Positions 11,112 through 24,486 of a stretch of 64,000 nucleotides of DNA are shown one piece after another. The stretch is from contig JBBMOL010000097.1 of the NCBI GenBank assembly GCA_037954665.1, forward strand, positions 2,582,221 to 2,646,220, written 5' to 3'. The stretch comes from Laguncularia racemosa. Its lineage: Eukaryota; Streptophyta; Magnoliopsida; Myrtales; Combretaceae. The first letter of the stretch is position 1. Every line of letters begins with the position of its first letter. The notes under the pieces were generated by a model, which saw only the letters and a program-made list of their open reading frames with translations, ran no database searches and was not told the DNA's origin. The position numbers and the translations under genes are program-made.

Positions 11112-14100
11112 TCAGACATTGATATCAGCACGCTTTGATCTGGCAGTGCTGCTAATGTCAGAACTGCTCAAAGAAAATCTTGGAAAGGTATAATTCTCAG
11201 GAGCAGAAAAAGGCTGCTGAGGATACAAAGTCGGAGGTGGGGTGAGATTGCGCTGTGCAGGTAGTGGGGAAAGCATGTTGTATTTGTAAGGATCACCACT
11301 TAAGCTGCATCATCAGATGAGTGAAAATTCAGAACCACACCATCATGTCAATAATAAAAAGGGGACACAGAAGCAAAATAGACAACATGAGACATTCACA
11401 ACCACCACCAGCATGACAGGGCAAATGCACTAAAAAGAGGAGGAACCCATTTGTATAACACTTAAATATTTTCCTATTTCTTTAATTTCAAATGACCGCA
11501 GAAAAAAAAGAAAAAAACAAAACAAAACCAAAAAAAAATTTAAAAAAAAAACAAAAACAGAAAAGGCAACAGTAAATTTTCAATTTTTATATCTACACCA
11601 TAATTCCCACACTTGTAATTCATTATTGATAAAACTTGCCCGCACATATTAAACACTTATGAAAGGAAGGAGAAAAAGGCACAACAAGATTTAGAAAAAG
11701 GACAATATTGGAGAACGTAGCTGACACCCTCCTCATCTTTCTTAGATGGCAGCATTCAGGGTATCCTCTTATAACGATAGAGAAAGGATCAAAGATTTAC
11801 AGCAATCTTGCTCTATGTGTAAGGACAAACTCAATTGCACAATTGAAACCTCTTGTCCTTCATTCTAATCATAAAAGAAATGTCTAGGAAAGAATGAAGG
11901 CAGGCCAGTCTCTTGCCAACCATCTTTATTGAAGTTAGAGATCCCACAGATCTTACAAAAATCACCACAAAAATAGTCACTCCAATCTCAATAATCAATT
12001 AATACTGTCTATTCCTTAACATTATGTGGGAACAGGAGGTTAATAATAACAATAAGTGAGACAACTGCTTTTATGGTTAATTTCACACTCAAAGTTCTCC
12101 AAGGAAAATGTTGAAAAACACTGCAGTTAGCACTAGGTACACACAACCAACAAGTGAGTTTTTCCAGGACAGGACAAGTCCCACCACAGAAAGCACATCT
12201 ATAAGCCTGCAAATAAATTGTAAAGAGAATAAATTGCAACATCCAAGTAGGAAAAAACCTAGAACTCTTGTAGGAAGAATCCCCATCACTCAAATTATCA
12301 TCCAAACGTTGGGCTGGTCTCTGCACTGGAGACATGGACCAAGGGTTGGATGCAGGCAACTCATCAGACAAATATCTTCTCCTAATTAGCTGTGAAAGGG
12401 AGAGGAAGCAGTTAAAATTTGCCAATGTAAGTAGATGTAGAAAATTTGAGAGGGAGAAAAGCAAATAAAGAACAAATGAATGAGACAACAAATGGGCAGA
12501 GAACTATTACAAACCATCCGAAAGAATTTCAGTATAGCCTCTTTGTCATACCTTCCATCTTTTGCAGCCTGTATTTGAAAGTAACCACCATAAGGTAAAA
12601 AGTCAAAGATTCCAATCTGCTACATAACTAACACTATTCAGAATAGTTACATTGGTACATCTCTTCAAATATCCAGCAACAACATAATAAATGAACAGAA
12701 ATATAAATTTGCATTAAAAGCACAAACACAATTCATTCTGGGACCTAACAGGCAGAATAAAGAAGGAAAAAGCTCCCTTTTTTTCCTATCTTTTTTTGGG
12801 TACTTTGAACTGAGAGAAACAAGCGATTTGGTTAAAAAGAATTTGAGCTATTTTATTTAGTTTTTTATACGTATTTGGCAATTTATGAGAAAGAAGAAAT
12901 AAATGAAAAGGAAATGAAAGGAAAGGGAAAGAAAGGAAATATAGTTTCCACTTTTTTGGTGGATTTATAAAAAAAGAAATTGAAGAAATTCAAAGGAAAT
13001 GTTTCCTTTTTGTTGGTTGTTAAAAGACAAAAAGGAAATGCAACAAACAAAACTTATAGAGGCAAATACTGCATTTAGGGCATTTTCATAATTCACACTC
13101 CTACACATTTCTCTCCATCTTCTAAGAGAAACCACTTGGTGTTCCACCCATATTTCTCCAATCCCATCCATTGCCACTTTCATTTAAATTGCCCAAACAT
13201 TACATTTCCCTGGATTTTCATTATTTTCTTTCCATTTTCCTTTATTTCCTCTAATCCAAACATACCGTTAAAGACAAGATCCACTATATTCAAATTAACA
13301 GCTCCTGCTTTAGAGCATGGAGCAGTATAAAATTAAGAAAAAAAGTTGTTTCCCTCTTTCCCCTCTTTATTGTTTCAGTAAATTTACCTGAGGCAAATAA
13401 AAAGGGTTTTCAAGATAATGAAATTGAGTTAATAGCACTAAAACAAACTCCTACATTTTTGTGCTTTTGGTATAGCTAAAAGCATTTTGTTAACTTTTAA
13501 GTTGTTATTGACTTCATAGTTCATAGATATCTCTTGTAAAAAATGAGCATAGGATCGATACCCTCCATACTCTTCAAGGACATCATCATGCTCCTAATCT
13601 CCCAAAAGAAGGGGTGAAAAAAAAAAAAAAGAGGCAAGCTTCACAAGATAAAATGTCAGGGTGATTGCTATAGTAAACAGTTTTCCTTGCATATTTTGTT
13701 GCCAGACAACTTCTAGTTGAGATTTAGCTTCTTGAATGAGTAAAAATAATTGAATGAACTTTATTAATGGGAATGATAATTCAAATAAATGAGGAAGATC
13801 TTAATGTTATCCTTCACTTCTCATGTGGGACTGCAGACACAGCCACAAATTAATCCATATTGAGCATATTCAATCCATCAAGCTCTCAGTTGCCCATGTA
13901 ATTCACTAAGAAAACATTTGCAACCAGAAAAGAGCACAATGTAAACCATAAGAAAGAGCATAAGGGAAGAATAGTACTGCAAGAAGGTTCCCACTGCCAG
14001 GAAAACTCTCTGTAAGAGGAAGTTCCTCGCTGGAGGGAAGTAAACCCTGTTTCTCAACCCACTGCCGAGCAACATCAACAAGATTACCACTGCTTCCTCT

Positions 14101-16816
14101 TTCCTTTGCAGCAATATCTGCTTTGTTACCAATGACTAAATAGGGGACAGGAAGACCACCTGGACCATCAGATCCAAGTGGAGCAGAAAATGTCCCAGTT
14201 GCAGCAATTTCAGCTGCCCATTTCTGCAGGCTTGACTTAGTCCTCCTCTGAGAAAGGTCATGGACAAAAATAACACCTGTGCAAAATATTCAATGCCTTA
14301 GTCTAAGCAGCAAAAAATAAAAACATGAGCAAGGTTAACAACTCCTTTAATAAAATTTCTACATTAAGTTCAGTCTTTTGACATGCACTTCCTGAAGCAA
14401 AATAGCTATTATGACAAAACAAGGAGATCAATTTTGTTAACAAATGCATAACAATCGCAGGTCTACAAATTATCTGCAGACAAATGGCTGCCCACTGTCT
14501 GATTTGTTAAAAAAGAGAAGACACTAAAACTGTATTAACAACTTTTTCTTAGAGCATAAATAAAAGTATTAATGCAAAAGAATAACAGTTCCTGTAGAGA
14601 CATCAGGCAAAATTCCCCCAACCCACCCACCCCCCCCCCCCCCCCCCCCCCCTAATCAAGATTTCAACTTCGGACTACTTCCCATAGACAGTATCAAAAA
14701 GAAAATACAAAAAAAAAAAAAAGAAAAGAAAAAGCTTGGACATTCAAGATCAGTGCATTTATGGTATTAAAGGACTAAATGGTTTCAGGCCCATTGAGGG
14801 TGACCATGATCATGAAGTTTGCATTTTATCTTCAGAATTCTAGGTCTAGTTGAATCAGAAACACAGTGAGCTGAGACAGATAATCCTAGACAGCACCCGT
14901 GGACAGTTTGCCACAAACATAACATAAAAGAAACTAAGAAATGAATCAACTCACAGTGTTTCAGGTATTGTCATAATCTTCTTTTGCAACATTTTTGGAA
15001 CATTTTTAATGGTTCTACATTTATTTATTCCTTTTTATTTTATTTTGTTATACTGAAGCATTCCTCACAGACAAGAAAACTTCATCACAGAACATCTTCT
15101 TTCTTAAGAAGAGAGAGAGAGGGAGAGAAGAGGAGAGATGAAAAGAGAGGGAGGAAGGGAAAGGGATGTGGGATTTGTTCTCACCATTAATCTGTGAATA
15201 GAAAAGTGACCGGCAATCTTTGTAGCGCTCATGTCCTGACACATCCCAAAGTTCAACAAAAAACTCTCTCTTAAGATCACCATTTAAGCTGCTTGAAGAA
15301 CTAGCAGGACTTCCATATGTAATGTGCTGGATATAAGAGAGGTGTAAATTGTTGATTACAAGCTAGTATTACAGGAACACCCAAGTTTTCCACATGGAAA
15401 ATTCAAACATACCTTTACAGTGACTGTACATCCAATGGTCTGAGAAGGGCGAGCAATAGAAAAGCCTTTATCAATGAGATGAACCAGTGAAGTTTTACCA
15501 ACTCCTACAAACATATTTACATAATATTAGATACAGCCTTTCTATTAAATTTTGTGAAATAACAAACTAAAAGGGGAAGATTTCATCACACGAAAATTTA
15601 CTTATTTCTCCTCTCTCTAATTCAAATACACTGGAAGGTTTCTGGAAATTTTCTTAAACTATTATTTAATCTTTCATCACCTCTTTAAAAGTTGTTAGAC
15701 TGAAAGAAGCTAGTATTAGTGTTGAATTGTTTTGACAGAAACAACAGGGTCAGCATTTCACCTTCTTTGGCTACTCACTTATGGTCTTTACCTGTACTAC
15801 CGAGAGGAAACAAGGAAATTGTGGTAGGCAGATAAAAATATGAGCTCAAAAATGATTAGTGGCATCCACCAAAGCATCCTTTATTCAATTTTCATAATTA
15901 TTTCTCAATCAACTCATCAGTGCAATTATTTGAAGAGAGAGTAGCTACACTTCCTATGCTACCTGTGTGTTTCTATTTTGACTTACCCAGCCCCAGTCTA
16001 CTAGTTTCTAACATTCCTGTTCCTCAGCCTTTCAAGCTTACTCCTTGTTTGACCACCTCATATTGCTAGTTTTGAGATCAAGACCTCTAACCCACTTATT
16101 TAAAAATAGCTTCAAAGTGGGTACTGTCTCTTTCAAGGAAAAGGCAAAGATCTAAGAGTCAATATTGAAGTACATGAATTTCCCAGCATTATAGTGCAAT
16201 AAAGACCTAAAAGCAATGAAATTGCATTAATCACAAAAGTTCTCCAATCCCTTCAGTCATTCCAACACTATAGAATCCCACAATCCACGATTCCCACCAA
16301 TTGATAGACAGTTTGATCTGACACAATAATGCCTTGAATTCACCCATCAACACTCTTAAATACTTCACTGAAGTCAAGCCATACTTTCCAAAAAAAATTT
16401 CTCAATAACTATTTAGCAGTTCCAGCTGCATGCAACCCAACCCTGTATGGAGAGTATCAAAGAGCCATCACTTACCTTTATCTAAACCAATTCATGTGAA
16501 TCTTCACCACACAAGAATAATTGTGCCTTTCACTTTTTTTTTTTTTTTTTTACTCAATACTCCAGTTACACATTCGGGAAATGATTAGCATCGAAAACTA
16601 TCAATCTATTTTACAATCGTATATACACGCTATATTCAGATTAAACTCGAGACCCTTCCAGCTTAAATTTTGAAAAAAGAAAAAAAAATACACAATATAA
16701 TACATGAAACAATAGAATCAACTACCTGAATCACCGACGACGAGTACTCGAACCTGTCCACAAGGCAAAATGCCATTTTGCTCTTTACTCTCCTTTTCTT
16801 TTCCTCGCCAAAACAT
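11112..16816 (-). CDS. LIP1: LIP1-type small GTPase (LIGHT INSENSITIVE PERIOD1)
   Basis: Seven minus-strand coding exons (16816-16726, 15504-15413, 15326-15185, 14276-13978, 12568-12515, 12389-12259, 11304-11112) join with GT-AG borders into 1002 bases, 333 aa; Arabidopsis LIP1 is about the same size. The start MFWRGKEKES leads into VRVLVVGDSGVGKTSLVHLI, the P-loop. It is followed by WDVSGHERYKD (switch II region), VIGNKADIAAKE (the NKxD guanine-specificity motif), LIRRRYLSDELP and a proline-rich tail ending ARSKRADINV. There is no C-terminal prenylation motif, which fits this plant-specific Rab-like atypical GTPase. In Arabidopsis LIP1 tunes light input to the circadian clock. The start was chosen because this ATG gives the family N-terminus; an upstream in-track ATG is in another frame. 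The introns hold a 23-base C run and a foldback element. Confidence 0.93.
12871..13266. mobile_element. Possible MITE-like foldback in LIP1 intron 4
   Basis: The left end GTATTTGGCAATT with AGGAAATGAAAGGAAA-type sequence is mirrored at the right end, whose reverse complement starts GGTATGTTTGGATTAGAGGA and continues with AAAGGAAAATGGAAAG-like sequence. This suggests imperfect inverted ends of roughly 60-80 bases. No clear target duplication was seen. Purine-rich low complexity could mimic this, so confidence is modest. Confidence 0.4.
14630..14652 (+). repeat. Poly-C run of 23 bases
   Basis: An uninterrupted C run lies in intron 3 of the LIP1-type gene, followed 48 bases later by an A-rich tract. 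It is prone to length error in sequencing. Confidence 0.95.
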
Positions 16817-16866
16817 TCTTCCTCTTGATCGCAAATCCTTGTTCGAATAGACAGCATACGATTCAC

Positions 16867-18640
16867 TTCATGTAAAATTCAAAAGCATATGGAGATCGAA
16901 CAGTTTCGTGTTTGGACTTTCACTTCCATTCTCACTGTTACTCTCTATCTTCAACCAGAATCGAAACTCGAATACAAGTATCGAATGGAAAACATAGTCC
17001 CGTTCTTCTCCTTGTTCAACGTTCAATTTTTCAATCTCCGTAGGATTAAATGATTCGAAGAGCTAGGGTTTTGATTTGATTTGATTTCGAATTCTTAGAG
17101 AGTACCAAAGGGAAAGGAACTTTTAGTGGGATCTCAGGAATCGGAATTTGCAATTTTGGAAGAAAGTAAACGATCAGTTTAGTTTAGCAATTTTTTAGGG
17201 TTAGGGCTTTTATCTGACAACGACGATGAAGTGATTTTCCTGGGAAACTGGAAATCCAGGAATAGATCTCGCAGTTGAGGAGGTCTGGGGCTGGACTCTC
17301 GATCTGGCTATACGAGGCGTTGTTGCTTTTCCAACTTCAGAGTTTGTTACCTTTCCACTGTGTTTGACATTTTTTTCTTTTTCTAAGGAAATAAACATAA
17401 ATGAGTAGAAAAGAAAATAAAACAAAAAAAATGAAAATAAAAAGAAATGGAGTGAAATGTTTATATTTTTATTATTTAATTATTTTTAGAAAAAAAAAGA
17501 AAAGAAATGTAGTTAATATTTAACAAAACTAATCTTATTTTATTTTGATAAAAATTATTATAAGGGACAATTTTGTAATTATATTTTTATTTCCATCCAT
17601 TTTTTTAGATAATTAATAATTTTATTAAATTGAAAAAGTACAATACACAAGTAAGATAAAGTTACAAAGAGTGCATAATCGATAATTGTGCTTGCATGTT
17701 AAGCCTAAATACTAAATTAAAGCAAAGTGTTAGGATTACAATTACCTAACATAGGCTCGTATTTGGTGTGCTAACATGCTAATCCCTGAAAGGTTATTTT
17801 CATATATTTCTCTCTAAAATTAAAATGAAAAAAAAAAAACTTAAACTCAAAATAGAAATTTTTTTATATATTTATACTAAACATAATATTTCCTTTTATT
17901 TCATTCATTTCCATCTATTAACCTTTATGAAATTTCAATTAATTCCATCGCTACAATTAGGTACTTAAGTGATGTTATGATTTACAATTTACACACAAAG
18001 TATAATGTTTTTTTTATTATTATTTAGACATGCTTTTCTTTCACTTTCTGTGTCTTATAAATTTTTTATCTTATTTGTATCCATTTAATACATCTTATTA
18101 TTTTCTTATTTATATATTAGTTCATTGTCCAGCGTGGCACTTTGATAAAAAGTCTGTTGTATATATACGAGTTTTCAAAATTTTTATTTTTTTATATTTT
18201 TTTTCCACTTCATACATTCATATTATTTCTTTTATAAGATATATAATCTCCCTCTCTTTTTTTTTTACAATCCTAACTCTGCGTTATTAATTTTGGTTGC
18301 ATAACCTCAAGTTTCTCATGTTATCTCGAAAAAATGGAAAACACAATTAATTATTCTTTATATACTTAAATATAATAACTATATAGGTACAAAAAGTGAA
18401 AAAAAAAAAAAACTGTAAAAGCTCACATTACATAATTGAAAAATGGCAATACACATATACAAAATTAAAGAAAGAAAGAGAGAAAAGAAAGAAAAGAAAA
18501 AAAAAACTCACTAAGAAAAGAATTAACATGCATATAAAGTTTAGGAAAAAATAAATTATATATAAAGTTTAGAAAAGAATTACCATTTTTTTAGGTAATT
18601 CTATAACATTAGATTGAGTTTGCACATCATATTCTTATAT
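16867..18640. other. LIP1 upstream region and AT-rich intergenic DNA
   Basis: The part next to the LIP1 start (about 16867-17200) should contain its 5' leader and promoter. The minus strand shows CAAAACCCTAGC near 17070, a telo-box-like motif. From 17400 on the DNA is AT-rich with no supported gene. The small open frames at 17210-17425 and 18030-18290 are low-complexity. Confidence 0.5.
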
Positions 18641-18649
18641 ATAATATAT

Positions 18650-19010
18650 TATTACACCTTTTTTTTGTTGAATAATTGATTTCATTAAATGGAAAGAATG
18701 TAGAACCATTAATGACAAATGGATTATACAGCAATATTTGGAGGACGTTGGGGAATTTAGGGAATCACAAACATAGTTCCAGACTTGGTTGGAGAACCAA
18801 CAAAGGAAGAACAAGTGGTTGTGATCCTCAATACCTTTCTTACATATATAGCAAGTAGAGGAAGAAGATATGCCCATGCATTCATTCTATCTGCAACTTT
18901 CTATACCAAGCGAGCCAAAGACAAAAAGATGCCATAAAATGGTGTTTTTGTTCTAGACAACATGACATCAACGAACACATGGCTAGGATGGAGGTAAGAA
19001 ATCATATCCA
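18650..19010 (-). pseudogene. LINE reverse transcriptase zinc-binding (zf-RVT) remnant
   Basis: On the minus strand, TKTPFYGIFLSLARL (near 18950-18905) is followed in another frame by MGISSSSTCYICKKGIEDHN and then HLFFLCWFSNQVWNYV (to about 18770). This fits the zf-RVT domain of plant LINEs: C-x2-C, then HLFF.C.F...VW. A frameshift separates the first block from the second. No full reverse transcriptase domain is present. Confidence 0.75.
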
Positions 19011-21458
19011 AACTTAATAGTGTACTCCCATGAAGAAGAGTGCTTCCATTTAAACATGTCAAATTGGGATGGTTAAAACTAGATAGAGTTAAGGCAGAGG
19101 AGTTTGCCCATAAGAGTCCTTGAGGCAAGATCCAATTCTAATCTTCAATAATAGAGCAAAGGCAAGTGCCATATGGTAGGCCAAATTGTGTAATCTCTCA
19201 TGCACTATAAATTAGATTAATGGGCCAATTGGGAACCAATATCTGTAATATATTTTTTTACACCTTTCCTATGTTTGTTATGTATACTTATCACATTATT
19301 TCTTTAGTATATTTATTATGAATACCACATAATTTAATGTCTAAACTTTTAATTCTTTACGATTCAATGTATTTACTTTCGATTTAATTACAATTCAATG
19401 TTTTTATTTTCAATTTGATTAGCCATCTAATGTATAAAATGTAAATTTTCACTAAATTGCAACCAAATTGAAAATATAAACATTAAGTTGCAAAAACAAC
19501 AAAACATAGATATTAAGTTGTCAAAAATTGAATGTATAAATATTTATAATGCATTTATCACTTTCATATAGCCTCTAACCTTTTCAAATGGAATTCCATT
19601 GGAGTGAATCCCATTCTACTTTTAAATTGATAAAACTTTATGATCCTTCTAGTTTTCTTTAGTGGAAAATGCAACCATTTTTAGTACAAAAAAATCTTTA
19701 TTCCCTTATAGTGGATGTTAAGGTTTTTTTAATCAATCACACTCTTATGATTTGGGGATAGTTTAGTTCATTTCCAGTGGTTTTCCAACTATCTTTAGAG
19801 CAAAAGGAGAGTAGTGTTCTTGAGGAGGCTCAATGATTCTAATAAAAACAGCATAAGCATTATCTTTTGTTATAAAAGTGATAAAATTCGGTTCTCTTCC
19901 TATTTTCTATATGTAACAAATGATCATTAACAAATTATAATCAATAATATTTTATCGTATATCTCATTGATCTTTGAATATGACAACATTAAATTGTGCT
20001 CTAAAAACAACCATTGAGAAACTATTTAAATATTTCAAAAGTTAAAAAGTTTCGGATAGAGAATTTTTTAACTTAAAGATTTTTTAAAGAGAAATTTTTT
20101 TATAGTTATCTTATTATTATTTTTCCGGTCTTAGTAAAGACAACTCCTTTGACTCTAGTTTTCTCCTATAATCCTTGCCTTATTAATCCATTTCTACATC
20201 CATGTTGTCAATTTCAAGTCTCAAAAGAACATTGTTACATAGGTATTAGTTATGTTTAAGTTTATATGGACCAAGTCCCTATAGAAAGTCATTAGCACAT
20301 TCAGGAGCTTTTTACTGCTTGAAGTGTTGTATGTTGTCCTTAACTTTTCTTGTTGAGATTTATCCGAAGGCCATTCATGAAGTCATCAACTTCATCTCCT
20401 TTTTTGGGCATTTTTTCTTTGCCGAGATAAGCAGTCTAGGTTTTCTCATTGTCGTAGTGCTTGCGGGCATGCTTTCTAGCCCCACCATCCACTTCCAATG
20501 TAATTTGTAATTCTCAATTGTTAATTATACATAGAAGAAGAAAAATATTTATTAAATCGATAATTAATTTGTACATGACTAGAGTTGTATTGTCTCACCT
20601 TGTTTGGAAATAAAAAACGAATCCTGAAAATGATAAAAATTTGAATTCATTATAATTTCAACATATACTTATCATTACTTATTTTCCAATAAAACTTATA
20701 TCATGAAGAATTTTTGTGGATTTTATAATCAATTTGTTTAATTAAATTATGTAATCTATTTACATTTATCTTTAAGAAGTTCCATACGTTTCTTTAACAA
20801 TTTCAAGATTAAATTGTAAGTACATTTCTAGTATTTCTTTAATGCGAACTTAGTCTCTCTATTCTCAAATTAAATGTTTAAACTCTTAATTTTTCAAAAA
20901 TACATATTTGATATTATTTTATTATTTACCCTTAAATAAAATAATGAAAGCAATTAAAATTGAGAAAAAAAAAAGAATCAAAGGAAATTATTATAAAACC
21001 AAATATACTTTTTTAAAGATTTAGACGTCTAACTAATCAAATGTAAAGATAAAGCAATTAAACATTTATGAAAAACTACAAAATTTTATATCCACAATTT
21101 ATCCTAATTTTAAATTGTATTTTTCATCACCCTGTTGTTCTTTTTATTCCATATTTGCATTATTAACAGGTGCAAAATATCAGAGGAAGAAAAAAATCTG
21201 AGGATTCTGTAAGGACCTCAAAAAATATATATTAAAACAGACGCAGACCAAAAAAATTGAAAAAAAAAAAACAAAGCTAACGAAACTGTCAGATATTTGC
21301 TGTTTCCGGACTTATAGTAACGCCACGCGTCCATTGACAAAAATTTCTAATCATCCAACGGCTGAGGTACGACCTCAGAATAGGAGTAAATATGAACACG
21401 CATCGTATTCATCGTTTACCAAGAAGGCAGGCAAAACCATCTTGTCTGTCCTGCGAAA
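19011..21458. other. AT-rich intergenic DNA, no gene seen
   Basis: No coding exon could be supported. Short repeated phrases such as TTAATTACAATTCAATGT occur near 19320-19560 and suggest an old repeat. The last 150 bases before 21459 should hold the promoter and leader of the IscA gene; GCCACGCGTCC lies near 21320. Confidence 0.5.
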
Positions 21459-23701
21459 ATGGCGTTCTCTGCGACAACCGTTTATCGCTCTTCACTGGTT
21501 GTGCCTCCAAGAAGAATATCCATAGCACGAAACTCTTCTGTTTCTCTTCAATTCCGTAGTTTCGACTTCCATCTTCGAAAACCTATCTCGATTCGATCAG
21601 CTTCAGTTTCAGGTAATCTTACATTTTCTTCCTGCTCTAAGTCGAAATCAAATATCGGTTTTATATGTTGATGTAATTGCTACACAAATCTGTCTTTGTT
21701 GTCTGATATTTGTTGTGAAAGAGAATGCCTAGGGTTTCATTATAGTTCTCAGTAGCTGCTATCTGTTCGGTTAGATGTGTACAATTGAGGAAGCGGAGAG
21801 TATCGTTTAGTATGCCGGGTGTGGTAGGGGGTTTAAATAAAATCTTCTTAGCTCTAGGTGTGATTGAAATCGTATACACTAGGGAACAGGGGCAAAGCCA
21901 CGGGACTGTAGCAAGTCTACATATCTTATTTTATTATAGCTGGTGGCTTACCAGATATCTCGCACAACACGCTTCACCTTTGTGGAGTTTTGCGCATTGA
22001 AATAACAACAATGTTGATGTGGTTGATTTAACCAAATATGATGATTTCAGTGATGGAAACGCCAATGGAACCTGACCAATTAATATCATTCTTGTAAAAA
22101 TTTTCACTAGCACTTTGTGCTTTTGAACTTTACTTGGTGGATGGACACTTGTCCACTTGAACCCAAATGGCCTTTGATTATGCCACTATGTTGCAAAGAA
22201 TGGGACTCTCAATTTACATCAAATATGGGCACTCCAGTCTCCACCACCTTGCTTATGTAAATCCTTAAATGGTCAATTACAACTTACATCAATCAGAAAA
22301 GCTGGCATGATTTGCTTCTTGTATCTAGAAATACTTGTCATGCACAGAGAATTGCGTGCAATGTAGAATTCATAAGTGAAGGCGATTTTGTTTAACTTGA
22401 TCTAGACTTACGTGGGTATGGTCAAACCACAGAGTGAGCTCCTTTGAAGCCTGAAAGTGATCAAAACATTTAGGGAATTATTGATGCAATTTTAATCTAG
22501 TATAGAGAGAATAATAACTAGATGCCAAATTGTACAACTAGGCTATTTCCAAAGTTAATTGTTGATGCTCCCAAGGTGTGTAAGATTCAAGAAAGAAGTG
22601 CACCCTTTCTTTTTTTAATTATTTGCACTCATTTCTTTATGTGTACTCCAATAGTCTTGGTACCATATAATTTAGCCATTAAAGAACCTTACACAATAAG
22701 GTTCAAGGTACAAGCAGAATGCAGAGAACTCTTTTTGAAGAAACTTGCTGACTGTGCTCTTACTTGTTAATATCAGCTGAAACATCAGAAGGGGTCAAGC
22801 CTGCAATTTCATTGACAGACAATGCTCTTAAGCATCTGAACAGGATGAGGTTTGAGCGGAATGAAGATTTGTGTTTAAGAATTGGTGTGAGGCAGGGTGG
22901 ATGTTCTGGCATGTCTTACACTATGGACTTTGAGGACAGGGCGAATATGAGACCAGATGATTCCATAATTGAAGACAATGGCTTTACAATTGGTACGCCT
23001 TTACTCGACCCACATCTCACCATTAGAATATCTATGTACTTTATTGTGTCAATTGCATGTTGTACTTTTCTTTACTCATAGGTTTTACCGTCCTTACAAC
23101 AGGTGATGTATGTTTGCCTAAATCTTTCAAATGCACAATTTGACCTTGAACCTTGACCTCTGGTATAATAGATTAAACAAATAAAGTAGTCAGGTCTTCC
23201 AATTTATCCTTGTAAAATAACATGGTAGGTGGCAACTCTCTTGGTTGAAAAGAATAAATAAAAGAAGCACTGGATCTTTGGTGTGATTGATTCCACAATC
23301 CAGATTTGATGAGGCATCTTGCTCCTGATCTTTAAAATCAATTCTTGAGAAGTTTCATTTCCCATTTTTCTTTTTTCTTTTTTTTTTGTTTCCTGCTTGT
23401 TCCTTTATCTTTATTGTTGAAATGTGATAGAAGAGGAAGTTAACTATCGGATTAAAATTGCAGAAGAGCTTTTTGTTTTTGGAGTTATTGTCCTTTACTC
23501 GAGCAAATATTGATGGTATCTAAACCTCTCTTTGGGAGTACATGGAACAATTTCCCTCTATTATTTAAGACATTGGTAATATGATGCTCAACCACTAGTG
23601 GACTGCACATCCAATGCATGTTGTCCAAGTAAAATCTTATGCACTTTAATTGCTGTTGATCTTATAAAGCTGATTGGCTTTTGAACCTATATGATTGACT
23701 T

Positions 23702-23738
<37 letters not shown>

Positions 23739-24486
23739 GAAAAAGCTATGCTATTCAATCCTCTATGGTGGTAGCCTTTTATCCTCCGTCTCCAGCTTAA
23801 TAGATACTTAGCAAAAATGCAATGGCCCTCAATTCTATCGAGCTTCAATACTTTTCATACAAGTACCTTTTAATTATCAGTTTAGTGAAAGATTTCTTTG
23901 CAATTTTCCTCTGAAGTTGCAATCTTGATATCTTGGTGTTTATTGCCTATGTTGTAAGATGGTTTGCAGGATTAGAGATGTACTAGTCTTTTTATCTTAT
24001 AAGAGATGGCTTGGTATAATTTCAAGGTTCATCTTTTCTAGACTTCAATATCTGAAGTTATGAACTGCCTTTCAGAGGTTGGTTTGATGTTACCTTTGTT
24101 GGGGGGTGGGTGGGGGTTTGTGGGGACTGCTGGGTGGGAAAAAAAGAAAAGAAAAGAAAAGAAAAAACCCACATTGTCCATTTCCTTCTGTTAGTGTGGT
24201 ATTTATGCCTTATATAGACCCATAAATGATGATGAAAGCATTTAAGATGTGGAGTCTATATTATTTGGTATTCATTGTCATGGCATAGTATTAATTTATT
24301 TTATTTATGATCATCTACTTTAATGTCTTCTCTGTTTTTGCAGTTTGTGATCCCAAAAGCCTTCTCTTTATATTTGGAATGCAACTGGACTACAGTGATG
24401 CTCTTATTGGTGGAGGCTTTTCTTTCAAAAATCCGAATGCAACACAAACATGTGGTTGTGGCAAATCTTTTGCTGCAGAGATGTAA
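21459..24486 (+). CDS. CPISCA: Iron-sulfur assembly protein IscA, chloroplastic
   Basis: Three exons (21459-21612, 22777-22992, 24344-24486) join with GT-AG borders into 513 bases, 170 aa. The first exon encodes MAFSATTVYRSSLVVPPRRI and a Ser/Arg-rich stretch, typical of a plastid transit peptide. The A-type Fe-S carrier domain starts near residue 60 with AISLTDNALKHLNRMR, then LRIGVRQGGCSGMSYTMDFE, VCDPKSLLFIFGMQLDYSD, and ends NATQTCGCGKSFAAEM. The three family cysteines (GGCSG and CGCG) are present. The family acts as a scaffold or carrier for Fe-S clusters in the plastid SUF pathway. It is convergent with the EMB1703-like gene. Intron 2 carries a (CA)n(TA)n microsatellite at 23702-23738 and an AAAAG-rich tract near 24145. 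Confidence 0.95.
23702..23738. repeat. (CA)n(TA)n compound microsatellite
   Basis: A CA run of about 20 bases passes directly into an AT run of about 18 bases, within intron 2 of the IscA gene. Confidence 0.95.

Noticed and set aside
10682..11131. 149-aa minus-strand open frame
   Set aside because: It overlaps the last LIP1 exon in a different frame and contains a Lys run coded by a poly-T tract; no family match.
12009..12491. 160-aa minus-strand open frame taken as a gene
   Set aside because: It contains LIP1 exon 6 (LIRRRYLSDELP) plus intron read-through on both sides.
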